Notes under the pieces: model-generated
Told to the model about the DNA's origin: nothing
Database searches by the model: none
Seen by the model: only the letters and a program-made list of their open reading frames with translations
Source of the DNA: Gemmatimonadota bacterium
GTDB lineage: Bacteria > Gemmatimonadota > Gemmatimonadetes > Longimicrobiales > Gaopeijiaceae
Direction of reading: 5' to 3'
Length of the DNA: 64,000 nucleotides
Assembly: GCA_009692205.1 (NCBI GenBank)
Contig: SHZR01000014.1
Coordinates: 1-64,000 of the forward strand
Program-made: the position numbers and the translations under genes
Part shown: positions 25,799 to 33,486 of the stretch, one piece after another
Layout of the letters: each line of letters opens with the position of its first letter
Position numbering within the stretch: the first letter of the stretch is position 1

Positions 25799-26371
25799 CT
25801 ACCAGTCCGGGCTTTCCGCCTGGTCGAGCTTCTGCATCTCGGTGCGGAGTCGCTCCGCGTCCTCGTCGTCGATCTCCGTGACGGGCGCGAGCCGCTCGCG
25901 CTTCATGCCGCCCCGCGCCACGAGACCGATGAGGGCTCCCGCCACGAGAATCGTCGCGGCAGGCAGGAAGTACCCGAGGAGGTTGAAGCCCTCAGGAGGC
26001 GGCAACATCAGCACCTGGGTGCCAAAGTCCGCGACGAAGCCCGCCTGGATGGCTTCAGGGGTCTGTCCCGCCTCGAGGTCGAGCCGGATGCGCTCCGACC
26101 AACCGGGCGAGGTCCCACACTGCATCTGGAACTGGCACGAGTGGACGTCGAGACCGCAACTGCAGTTGCACTTGAGGCTGCGCTCGACGACGAGCAGCTG
26201 ATCGCCGACCAAACCCCCGTGATAGTGGCCACCCATCGGCGCACTCGGATCGTACCCCGTGTGCGCCGGTCCGGTCGACTGAGCCGATAGGCCTGGGGCG
26301 AGGGCAAGTACGACGAGCCCGCCCAAGACCGCCTGGGCGAGGAGGGACCGTCTGGCCGGGTGTCGAAGCAT
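25799..26371 (-). CDS. ccmH: CcmH-like cytochrome c biogenesis protein, Cys-rich variant
   Basis: A 190-residue exported protein. It has a signal peptide (QAVLGGLVVLALAPGLSAQ), a periplasmic domain and one C-terminal helix (LPAATILVAGALIGLVA). CcmH normally carries an LRCxxCxxxxI(A/L) heme-handling motif. Here the site is LKCNCSCGLDVHSCQFQMQC, with two more cysteines downstream. The following segment, QTPEAIQAGFVADFGTQVLMLPPPEGFNLLGYFLP, is typical CcmH. It should deliver reduced apocytochrome or heme in system I maturation, which the tetraheme cytochrome of this window would need. No other ccm gene is adjacent. Confidence 0.78.
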   Translation of the reverse strand: MLRHPARRSLLAQAVLGGLVVLALAPGLSAQSTGPAHTGYDPSAPMGGHYHGGLVGDQLLVVERSLKCNCSCGLDVHSCQFQMQCGTSPGWSERIRLDLEAGQTPEAIQAGFVADFGTQVLMLPPPEGFNLLGYFLPAATILVAGALIGLVARGGMKRERLAPVTEIDDEDAERLRTEMQKLDQAESPDW

Positions 26372-26417
26372 CGTCAGCACGGGAACCAATAAACCGCGGC
26401 CACCCGTGGCGTTCCGC

Positions 26418-27080
26418 TCACCGCTTCCGTGCCAGCGACAATCCATCCCCGATCGGTACGAGGCTCAGCGTCACGCGCTCGTCGGACTTGAGCTTGGCGT
26501 TGAAACGGCGGATGGCCTCGGTGTCCGGGTCGGTCGCGTCAGGATCGATCACCCTGCCGTGCCAGAGCGTGTTGTCGACCGCGATGAGTCCCCCAGGACG
26601 CACCAGCTCGAGGGCGAGCTCGTAGTACGCGTCGTAACTGACCTTGTCGGCGTCGATGAACGCGAAATCGAAGTCCTCGCGACGGCCTTCCCCGAGCAGG
26701 CTCTCGAGCGTCTGCACTGCCGGACCCAGGCGGATGTCGATCATGTGCGCGACGCCCGCCTCGTCCCAATAACGCCGGGCGACGGACGTCCACTCCTCGC
26801 TGATGTCACATGCGACCACGCGGCCGTCGGCCGGAAGCGCCAAGGCCACGACCAGCGCGCTGTACCCGGTGAACGTGCCCACCTCGAGCGTCCTGCGCGC
26901 GCCCGTCAGTTCGACCAGCAGCGCCATGAACTGGCCCTGCTCCGGACCGATCTGCCAGCCGGCCTTTTCGAGATCCCCGGTCTCCTCGCGGAGACGACGC
27001 AGGATCTCGGGCTCGCGCATGGAGACCCGCAGGAGGTAGTCGTACAACTCGTCGGTCAGGGGCTCCGTCCGGCGGCTCAT
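26418..27080 (-). CDS. Class I SAM O-methyltransferase (Methyltransf_3)
   Basis: A 220-residue enzyme of the catechol/caffeoyl-CoA O-methyltransferase type. Motifs: [32 protein letters not shown] for SAM binding, ACDISEEW, then [28 protein letters not shown] with the metal Asp residues, and [10 protein letters not shown]. Its substrate is unknown. The ATG overlaps the stop of the AlkA-like gene (ATGA), so it is the third gene of the SDR - glycosylase - methyltransferase operon. Confidence 0.92.
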   Translation of the reverse strand: MSRRTEPLTDELYDYLLRVSMREPEILRRLREETGDLEKAGWQIGPEQGQFMALLVELTGARRTLEVGTFTGYSALVVALALPADGRVVACDISEEWTSVARRYWDEAGVAHMIDIRLGPAVQTLESLLGEGRREDFDFAFIDADKVSYDAYYELALELVRPGGLIAVDNTLWHGRVIDPDATDPDTEAIRRFNAKLKSDERVTLSLVPIGDGLSLARKR

Positions 27081-27700
27081 GCCACCTCCGTTTCGAGGGC
27101 ACGCCAGCAGTAGAACGCCGCGGCGCTTCGCCACGGGCGATACGCGTCGCCGAGGGGCTCGAGCGCCTTCTGGGTCGGCGCCGCCGCGAGGCCGTGAATC
27201 TTGGCGAACCCCGCGCGGACGCCGAGGTCGCCGACCGGCCAGACGTCGGGGCGGTGCAGGCGGAACATGAGGTACATCTGTGCGGTCCACGGTCCGATCC
27301 CTCGCACGAGGGTCAGGCGCCTGACCACCTCGTCGTCGGACTGCTCGTGGAGATCGTGCACCTCCACTTCACCGGACTTCACCTTACCCGCGAGACCTCT
27401 GATCGCCGCGAGCTTCGCCGCGGAGAGGCCCGCCTTGCGCAGCGTCGGCTCGCGCACTCGCAGTACCTTGGCCGGGGTCACGTCCCCGCCGAGCGCTGCT
27501 ACGAAGCGGCCGTGGATCGTTCGCGCCGCGGCGCCCGCGAGCTGCTGGTACACGATCGCGCGCGCCAAGTGAAAGAAGGGGCCCTCCGAGGTCACCGCCA
27601 CGCGGATCGACCCAACCTGGTTCACCCAAGCTCCGAAGACGGGATCCTTGGCGAGCTTACGCCGGCCGCCGGTCCAGATGGTCTCGAGCTCCGCGGTCAC
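27077..27700 (-). CDS. DNA-3-methyladenine glycosylase II-type enzyme
   Basis: A 207-residue AlkA/HhH-GPD protein from a GTG at 27700 (GTGA overlap with the SDR stop). [21 protein letters not shown] gives the first helix bundle. [18 protein letters not shown] is the helix-hairpin-helix; VGDLGVRAG carries the catalytic Asp near residue 165. It excises alkylated purines from DNA. The N-terminal extension of AlkA is missing, as in the shorter bacterial Mag-type enzymes. Confidence 0.92.
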   Translation of the reverse strand: MTAELETIWTGGRRKLAKDPVFGAWVNQVGSIRVAVTSEGPFFHLARAIVYQQLAGAAARTIHGRFVAALGGDVTPAKVLRVREPTLRKAGLSAAKLAAIRGLAGKVKSGEVEVHDLHEQSDDEVVRRLTLVRGIGPWTAQMYLMFRLHRPDVWPVGDLGVRAGFAKIHGLAAAPTQKALEPLGDAYRPWRSAAAFYCWRALETEVA

Positions 27701-28545
27701 AGGAGGTAGCCCCCGTCGATGGGGATCACGGCCCCGGTGATGTGGCGCGCGGTCTCGGAGCAGAGGAACACCACCACTCCTGCCACGTCCTGCGGGTCGC
27801 CGAGGCGCCCGAGCGCCGACTGTTCCCGGGCGCGATCGAGGGCGTCCAGCGGCACGCCTTCCGTGAGGCGCGTGGTGCGGATATAGCCGGGAGCGACCGC
27901 GTTCACGTTGATGTTCATGGGCCCGAGCTCCACCGCGGCGCTCTGCGTCAGTCCGATCAGCCCGGCCTTCGACGACGCATAGTTCGAGATGCCGAAGACG
28001 CTGCGAATGCCGTGGACGGACGCGACGTTGACGATCTTCCCGTACTCCTGCGCCCGCAGCGTCGGGGCGACCGCCTTCGTGAAGTAGAACGCGCCGTCGA
28101 GGTTCGTGCGGACCACGGACTCCCACTCGTGGTCCTCCATCCGCCAGAGCGGCTGGTCGCGGCTGATGCCGGCGTTGTTGATGAGGATATGGATGCCCCC
28201 CAACTCCTCCAGCACCTCGGCGACGAATCGCCGCACGTCCAGGGAGTCCCGCACGTCGCACGCACGGAAGTGGACGCGCACTTCCGTCTCGCGAAGCCGA
28301 CGCGCCGCGTCCTGGGCGTCGAGACGCGCCTTGGCGCCCGAGTCGAGGTAACAGAAGGCGATGTCGCAGCCGCAGCGCGCGAGGTCGAGCGCCACCGCGC
28401 GACCGATGCCGCTCGATCCGCCGGTGACGATCGCGACACGGCCGCGCAAACTGGCCGCGTCGAAGAGCGGCCGGGGCTGGGTGGCGGTGCTCACCTCGTC
28501 GAGCAGCGCCTCTACGGCGACCTGGACACTTCGCTCGTCAGGCAT
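27697..28545 (-). CDS. SDR oxidoreductase (FabG-like)
   Basis: A 282-residue short-chain dehydrogenase. The ~35-residue N-terminal extension precedes GRVAIVTGGSSGIGRAVAL, the NAD(P) site. NNAG is at about residue 126, the catalytic Ser lies in NVASVHG and YASSKAG has the catalytic Tyr-x-x-x-Lys. The C-terminus [10 protein letters not shown] is FabG-like. Substrate unknown; first gene of a coupled operon with a DNA glycosylase and an O-methyltransferase, which gives no functional clue. Confidence 0.92.
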   Translation of the reverse strand: MPDERSVQVAVEALLDEVSTATQPRPLFDAASLRGRVAIVTGGSSGIGRAVALDLARCGCDIAFCYLDSGAKARLDAQDAARRLRETEVRVHFRACDVRDSLDVRRFVAEVLEELGGIHILINNAGISRDQPLWRMEDHEWESVVRTNLDGAFYFTKAVAPTLRAQEYGKIVNVASVHGIRSVFGISNYASSKAGLIGLTQSAAVELGPMNINVNAVAPGYIRTTRLTEGVPLDALDRAREQSALGRLGDPQDVAGVVVFLCSETARHITGAVIPIDGGYLL

Positions 28546-28572
28546 GCGCTTCGTCGTTCGCCAAGGCCGCGC

Positions 28573-28767
28573 CTAATTCGCCGGCGCGAGCCGGTTAAGC
28601 CGCGACGTGAACCCGGTGATCACGTGGATGCGGTCGGCCGAGACTTCCGGTGAGCCCATCATGACGAGGATGCGGCTATCGGGTGCGAATACGCCGCCCT
28701 GCCCGAGCTCACGCTCGATGCGGTAGCGGTCGGCGACTGCGGCCGAGAATGCGGTGGGGATGGTCAT
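28573..28767 (-). pseudogene. Ser/Thr kinase - TolB/WD40 gene with its middle deleted
   Basis: A 64-codon frame. The first ~24 residues, FSAAVADRYRIERELGQGG, match the N-terminus of Gemmatimonadota kinases, in which the P-loop follows. The next residues jump to FAPDSRILVMMGSPE and RIHVITGFTSRLNRLAPAN, the end of their TolB/WD40-type tail, usually close to a W(F/L)EELKRLVP ending. About 800 residues are absent. The kinase active site (HRD, DFG) is gone. Confidence 0.7.
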
Positions 28768-28846
28768 GCGGGACCCTCTCTAAGAGCGAGCATCGCGAAT
28801 GTGCGGCTGAGCCCCGACGGCCGCTAGGCGAACGGCGGTCCTGGCC

Positions 28847-30010
28847 TCAGGGCTCCATCCACGCGTTCGTGATCGATTCCCCGGGCCGGACGCGCTTGAG
28901 CGCCTCCGCGACCGGCAGGATCCGAATTCCGTCCACCTCCTCGGAGCGCGCGCCGCGTGCGAGGACAAATCGCTTCGCCTCGGGATAGTCAGTGCCGAAC
29001 GCTCGGAGACCGCTCAGGTCACTGGACTTCACCGTGCGGGACAGCTTCACCTCCACGGCAATGAACTCCTCAGGTCCGTACAAGACGATATCCACCTCGA
29101 GCCCGGTCCGCGTTCGCCAGAAGGAGACCGTATGGTCACCGGCGTCGGACGCCCAGGCACGCAGGTGCTGGACGACGATGCCCTCCAGAGCCGCGCCGCC
29201 CGCCTCGGATGGCCGATCCAGGGGACCCGCAGGCAACAAGGATTGGTAGAGGCCGGCGTCGAAGTAATAGAACTTCGGGTGGGCAATGGTGGCCCGCACC
29301 GCGCCCCGCGTAAACGGAGGCAGTCGCGCGCCCAGGAGTAGGTCCTCGAGGACCCCCAGATACCCCTCGGCGGTGCGGCGCGTGATAGCGCAGTCGCGAG
29401 CGATGTCCGAGATGTTGACCGGCGACGCGTGCGAGAAGGCGATGACCTCCAGGAACCGGGAGAAGTCGCCATGGCTCCTCACGAGCGCCTCGGCCCGCAC
29501 CTCTTCTCGCACGTAGAGCCCGGCGTAGTCGCGCAGTGCGCGTTCGGGCTCGGGAGAGGCGAGGATCAACGGAATGAGTCCGACACGTAGGGCGTCGTCC
29601 AGCGAGAAGTCATCGCCAAGCTCCGCTGCCAGGAAGGGCCCGAGGGTCGTCATCGCGGCCCTGCCGCCAAGGAGGTTGGTGCCGGCCCGCCTCAGCTTGC
29701 GGGCGCTGGACCCGGACAGCACAAACCGGCGACGGTCGCGTTCGATGAGTTGGTGAACCGCGTTCAGGAGTTCTGGGACGCGCTGTACCTCATCGAGCAC
29801 CACGGGCTGATCACGTGGATGCGGGGCGACGAGGTCCAATAAGCGTTCGGGGCGGGCCGAGAGTTCTCGTTCGACGGCCGCGTCGAGCAGGTCGATGCGC
29901 AGGCCATCCGGATGGCGGCGCGACAGCAGGCTCGACTTCCCGGTACCGCGTGGTCCGAGCAAGAAATACGAGCCCTTGGGCTCCCGAACGAGTCGATCGT
30001 AGTGCCGCAT
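28847..30010 (-). CDS. AAA ATPase with DUF4143 domain
   Basis: A 387-residue protein. The N-terminal AAA_14 domain has Walker A GPRGTGKSS near residue 20, Walker B VVLDEVQRVP near 70 and LSGSSARKL near 100. The C-terminal DUF4143 domain (about 200-350) ends with an RTRTGLEVDIVLYG and VEVKLS segment that resembles a restriction-endonuclease-like fold. Such proteins are widespread and often found singly or in clusters; their function, perhaps related to DNA handling or toxin-antitoxin activity, is unknown. The gene is preceded by a short AT-rich island. Confidence 0.9.
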   Translation of the reverse strand: MRHYDRLVREPKGSYFLLGPRGTGKSSLLSRRHPDGLRIDLLDAAVERELSARPERLLDLVAPHPRDQPVVLDEVQRVPELLNAVHQLIERDRRRFVLSGSSARKLRRAGTNLLGGRAAMTTLGPFLAAELGDDFSLDDALRVGLIPLILASPEPERALRDYAGLYVREEVRAEALVRSHGDFSRFLEVIAFSHASPVNISDIARDCAITRRTAEGYLGVLEDLLLGARLPPFTRGAVRATIAHPKFYYFDAGLYQSLLPAGPLDRPSEAGGAALEGIVVQHLRAWASDAGDHTVSFWRTRTGLEVDIVLYGPEEFIAVEVKLSRTVKSSDLSGLRAFGTDYPEAKRFVLARGARSEEVDGIRILPVAEALKRVRPGESITNAWMEP

Positions 30011-30030
30011 GCAGCAATATCCACCAGTAC

Positions 30031-30055
30031 GTCAAAAACACAATGCGTTTTTGAC
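30031..30055. promoter_or_regulatory. Perfect 9-bp inverted repeat upstream of the ATPase gene
   Basis: GTCAAAAAC (30031-30039) and GTTTTTGAC (30047-30055) enclose a 7-nt centre. The repeat lies 20 bp upstream of the ATPase start and abuts a minus-strand TATAAT at 30061-30056. It could be an operator for that gene; it has no terminator context. Confidence 0.5.
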
Positions 30056-30060
30056 ATTAT

Positions 30061-30190
30061 ATGTTCATTATGGTGGCACCCTCGGCAAAGCCTTATGGTC
30101 TTGCCGCACTGACGCGGCCCGAGGATGGCAACGCAGGGACATGTGGTCAGGTACTCCGAGAGCAGCGATTCGGCGGCCTCGCCTCATACC
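30061..30190 (-). pseudogene. N-terminal relic of a second AAA/DUF4143 ATPase
   Basis: In one minus-strand frame, 30190 down to 30085 reads AAESLLSEYLTTCPCVAILGPRQCGKTIRL. This is the standard N-terminus of DUF4143 ATPases, where a Leu-rich helix leads to a Walker A of GPRQ(V/C)GKT. There is no start codon, and an in-frame TGA stands just upstream. The frame continues for a few codons into unrelated sequence. Only ~30 recognisable codons remain, next to the intact paralogue. Confidence 0.65.
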
Positions 30191-30260
30191 AAGCAATACG
30201 AAGGCGTCACCTTCATTATGCTAGGCATGGTTGCCGCCCCGCACCTGGGTAGTTGGGCTT

Positions 30261-31259
30261 CTACGCCCCTTCCACCACCGAGTGGTCGGTCACCAGGAGC
30301 ATGCCCGAGGTGTGGCTCACGCGCGCGTGCCCTCCCACGATCGAGTCGTGGAGGCGCGCGCCTTCGAGCACCGCGTGCGGCCCGACGACCGTGTGCTGGA
30401 GCTGGCAGCCGTCAGCGATCGTTCCCTCCTCCAGCGTGACGTTCGGGCCGATACGACCCCCGCGGACTTTCACGCCGGCCTCGAACCGAACGGGCTCGAT
30501 GATCTCCGCGTCCTCGACGGTCGCCAGAGGGTCCACGCCCCCGCGCCCCGCGAGCAGCAGGTGGTGGTTCGTCTCGAGCAGCGTCTCCGGCTTGCCTGCA
30601 TCCCACCACCCCTCCACGGGGGCGGTCATGATGCGGCTGCCGTGATCCACCATGTACTGGAACGCGTCCGTCAGATAGTACTCGCCCGCCGGCCCGGCTC
30701 CCGCCGCGAGCGTGTGACGCACGCCCTCGAAGAGGAGTTCGTGATCCCGGATGTAGTAGAGGCCGATGTTCGCGAGCTTGGAGATCGGCTCCTTGGGCTT
30801 CTCGACGACGCGCGCCATGGTCCCGTCGGCGTTCGTGACGATCACGCCGTAGCGCTGATAGTCCTCGACCTCCTTGGCCCAGATGACACCGCCGTACGAG
30901 CTCGGAAGGGACGCGCACAGCCCGTAGTCGACCTCCAGGACCGCATCCGGGAACGCGATGAGGAGATCCTCGTCGACGAACGGCTCGGCCAGGGCGATCG
31001 CGCCCGCGGTGCCGTCCTGGACCTCCTGCAAGACGTAGTGCCCGTCGATGTCCGGGTACTCCGACGCGATCCAAGCCTCCACGGTCTCACGCAGGTGACC
31101 CACGATGAACACCATCTCGTGAACCCCGAGCGCCAGAAGATCGTCTAGGATGTAGGCGAGCACCGGCTTGCCCGCGACCTTGAGCAGCGGCTTGGGGGTA
31201 TGGTGGGTGTGGGGACGGAGACGGGTCCCTTTTCCGGCCAGCGGAAGCACTGCTTTCAT
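30261..31259 (-). CDS. Sugar-1-phosphate nucleotidyltransferase with hexapeptide repeats
   Basis: A 332-residue NTP_transferase protein. The nucleotide loop is LPLAGKGTRLRPHTHHTPKPLLKVAGKPVL at residues 5-35. The metal Asp lies in LIAFPDAVLEVD and the sugar-binding region in GGVIWAKEVEDYQRYGV. The tail (about 240-330) is a left-handed beta-helix with hexapeptide repeats. It resembles archaeal/bacterial bifunctional sugar-nucleotidylyltransferases and RmlA-type enzymes. It makes an NDP-sugar for glycan synthesis, presumably serving the glycosyltransferases in this window. Confidence 0.88.
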   Translation of the reverse strand: MKAVLPLAGKGTRLRPHTHHTPKPLLKVAGKPVLAYILDDLLALGVHEMVFIVGHLRETVEAWIASEYPDIDGHYVLQEVQDGTAGAIALAEPFVDEDLLIAFPDAVLEVDYGLCASLPSSYGGVIWAKEVEDYQRYGVIVTNADGTMARVVEKPKEPISKLANIGLYYIRDHELLFEGVRHTLAAGAGPAGEYYLTDAFQYMVDHGSRIMTAPVEGWWDAGKPETLLETNHHLLLAGRGGVDPLATVEDAEIIEPVRFEAGVKVRGGRIGPNVTLEEGTIADGCQLQHTVVGPHAVLEGARLHDSIVGGHARVSHTSGMLLVTDHSVVEGA

Positions 31260-31312
31260 ACGATTTGCCTGGTTTGGGACGGGGGCGCCACACTATAGGG
31301 ACACGGAGAGCC

Positions 31313-32110
31313 ATGAAGCGAGTCCGACGGATATTCGTCCTTGCCTGTGCCTTGGCGGCGTGCGCGAGCCCACCGGCGCAGGGAAGCTCCGGTGCCGCCC
31401 CGGCGATCGGGCCCGTGCCCCCGAACATCTACGAGATCGCGCCCGAGCAGGTCCTCCCCCCACAGGCGCAGGAGCCTCCGTTCATCGAGGTCTCGGGCGC
31501 CGCGACGGTGGAGGTGGCCGCAGACCAGGCGCAGGTGTCGTTCGCCGTCGAGACCCGCGCCGAGGCGGCGAACGACGCGTCGGCGGCCAACGCCACCGCG
31601 ATGTCCAGGGTGCTCACGGCGCTCCGCGGAGGGCGTCTTCCGGGCCTCGAGATCGAGACGTTCGGCTACTCCCTTGAGCCGCAGTACGCCCAGGATCAAT
31701 CCCGGGTTTTGTCGATCGCGGGGTACGCCGCCTACAACAACGTGCGGGCGACGATCGACGCCGTGGATCAGGTCGGTCGCCTGATCGACCTCGCCATCGG
31801 CGCGGGGGCGAACCAGGTCGCGAGCATCGCGTTCGTCGCATCCGACACCGAGCCGGCGCGTGCCGAGGCCCTCGCCGAAGCCGTCCGCAACGCGCGGTCG
31901 CAGGCGGAGACCATCGCGCGCGAACTCGGGTTCGAGCTCGGCCCGCCCCTCGAGATCCGCGGCGGCGCCGACCGTCCGATGCCCATCCAGTTCGAGGCCA
32001 TGCGCTCCGTGCAGCTGGCAGATGCGACCCCGATCGAAGCCGGCGACCAGTCGGTCAGCGCCAACGTGACGGTCCGTTTCGCGCTCGGAAGAGCGCTGGC
32101 CGGGCGTTGA
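31313..32110 (+). CDS. SIMPL-domain (DUF541) lipoprotein
   Basis: A 265-residue protein with a lipoprotein signal (FVLACALAAC|ASPP). After a Pro-rich linker, residues 70-260 form the SIMPL domain: IEVSGAATVEVAADQAQVSFAVETRAE, then a conserved Asn/Ala-rich helix and EGYGYSLEP-like strands, here FGYSLEPQY. The homologue BP26 is an outer-membrane/periplasmic antigen; function unknown. It is divergent from the nucleotidyltransferase. The stop overlaps the next gene by 4 bp (TTGA). Confidence 0.88.
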   Translation: MKRVRRIFVLACALAACASPPAQGSSGAAPAIGPVPPNIYEIAPEQVLPPQAQEPPFIEVSGAATVEVAADQAQVSFAVETRAEAANDASAANATAMSRVLTALRGGRLPGLEIETFGYSLEPQYAQDQSRVLSIAGYAAYNNVRATIDAVDQVGRLIDLAIGAGANQVASIAFVASDTEPARAEALAEAVRNARSQAETIARELGFELGPPLEIRGGADRPMPIQFEAMRSVQLADATPIEAGDQSVSANVTVRFALGRALAGR

Positions 32111-32538
32111 AGGGGATCCTGAGCGGTCTCACGGAAAGCGGTGCCGCGACGGATCCCGCGTCGCCCGACGCGCGGCTCGTCGGGCGCACGTATGCCATCC
32201 CCTTCGACTCGGTGTGGAATGCGTCGATGCGACTGGCCGACGGCGAGATGCGCGGCTGGAGTGTCATGAGCGCCGACGACCTCGCCGGCGTCATCGTGGC
32301 GACCAAGAAGGCGCTCCTCTTCGGCCAGGGCGATGATGTGAAGATCGACATCGGACTCGACGAGAACGCGCAGACGCGCGTGGACGTGGTGTCCGGCTCG
32401 CATTCGCGGCGCCCCGACCTCCGCCGCAACCGGCGCGCCATCGGACGGTTCTTCCGCAAGCTGGACCGGAGCCTGGAAGCGCGCCCCGAGCAGATCCTGG
32501 ACGCCACGCGCGTGCCGGCATGGATCGAATCCAAGTAG
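32107..32538 (+). CDS. DUF1499-like protein
   Basis: A 143-residue soluble protein starting from a TTG overlapping the SIMPL stop. Segments RTYAIPFDSVWNASMRLADGEMRGW, KIDIGLDENAQTRVDVVSGS and RRNRRAIGRFFRKLDRSL resemble DUF1499 proteins, which are small domains of a START/SRPBCC-like character without known activity. No signal peptide. The last 19 bp overlap the next lipoprotein gene, so the three plus-strand genes are probably one transcript. Confidence 0.7.
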   Translation: MKGILSGLTESGAATDPASPDARLVGRTYAIPFDSVWNASMRLADGEMRGWSVMSADDLAGVIVATKKALLFGQGDDVKIDIGLDENAQTRVDVVSGSHSRRPDLRRNRRAIGRFFRKLDRSLEARPEQILDATRVPAWIESK

Positions 32539-33482
32539 CTCCCCGCGGGCTTGTCGTGCTCCTGACCGCCGCACTCCTTGGAGCGTGCGGCGAGGCGACA
32601 CCCGACCCGCCGGCCGAGCCCGAGGGCGCGGGACTCGACGCCGCCGCCGCGGGCACGTACGTGCCGACCTACGAGCGGAGCTTCGCCTTCGCCGGCTTCA
32701 CGGGGGACAGCGTCTTCCTGGTGCCGTGGTTGATGCGCACGGTCGCCGGTGCGGATTCCGTGGTCCGAGAGGCGCGCGGATGGCTCGGTCGCCGCGGCAC
32801 ATGGGACCCGTTCTACGCGGAGCGTTGGACCACACCGCCGACGCGGGCGCCCTCTCGCATCCTTCCCCACGGCAGCCTCCGGTTGCTGGTCCAAGACGGC
32901 GACGTCATCGACGGGATCATCTTCGGAGACGGTGCCCGGCGCCTCGAGCTGTCGTTCGGCGAGGTCCAGGCGAATTGGGGAGGGCCGAGGGGTGAGTCCA
33001 TCGAGCTGGTGGAGGGCGTCGCCTACCTTGCAGACCAGCGCGTAGAAGGCGTGATCGCGCATATGGCGCGCGCGTCGGCAGGCGCCCGACCACCAGGAGG
33101 CGACTGGGCGTTCCTGGTGTCGGGAGACTCGATGCGCCTCGTCCTGGCCGCCGACATCGAGCACGGGGGCGACGCCGAGCCCGTCTACCGGGGCTACGCG
33201 GACACGGGCACCGAAGAGCGTCTGTGGGCGGAGGTGCGGTTGAGCTGGAGCGCCACCGAGGCGTTCCCGCCGGCGCGCCGCGACATCCCGGTGTCCTGGA
33301 GGGTGACGGCAGCGGACGGGTCCCTCAACGGGGAGCTCAGGGTCCTTTCCTCCAACATCCGAGAGGGCGCCGGACCCGGCCCCCTCTTGCCCGTCCTCGC
33401 GCTCTACGAGGTCTCCGGAGAGATCTCGACGGCCGAGGGGTCGTATCCGGTGCGTGGTCTCCTCGTGCACGAGAGGCGCTGA
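32520..33482 (+). CDS. Exported lipoprotein of unknown function
   Basis: A 320-residue protein with the lipobox LLTAALLGAC|GE at about residue 23. The mature part has a beta-rich pattern with several Trp residues (YERSFAFAGFTGDSVFLVPW, RRGTWDPFYAERWTT) and a C-terminal strand (VSGEISTAEGSYPVRGLLVHER). No conserved domain is recognisable. The ATG at 32520 lies inside the preceding gene's end. It is followed 4 bp later by the DUF445 gene. Confidence 0.8.
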   Translation: MDRIQVAPRGLVVLLTAALLGACGEATPDPPAEPEGAGLDAAAAGTYVPTYERSFAFAGFTGDSVFLVPWLMRTVAGADSVVREARGWLGRRGTWDPFYAERWTTPPTRAPSRILPHGSLRLLVQDGDVIDGIIFGDGARRLELSFGEVQANWGGPRGESIELVEGVAYLADQRVEGVIAHMARASAGARPPGGDWAFLVSGDSMRLVLAADIEHGGDAEPVYRGYADTGTEERLWAEVRLSWSATEAFPPARRDIPVSWRVTAADGSLNGELRVLSSNIREGAGPGPLLPVLALYEVSGEISTAEGSYPVRGLLVHERR

Positions 33483-33486
33483 CCGG

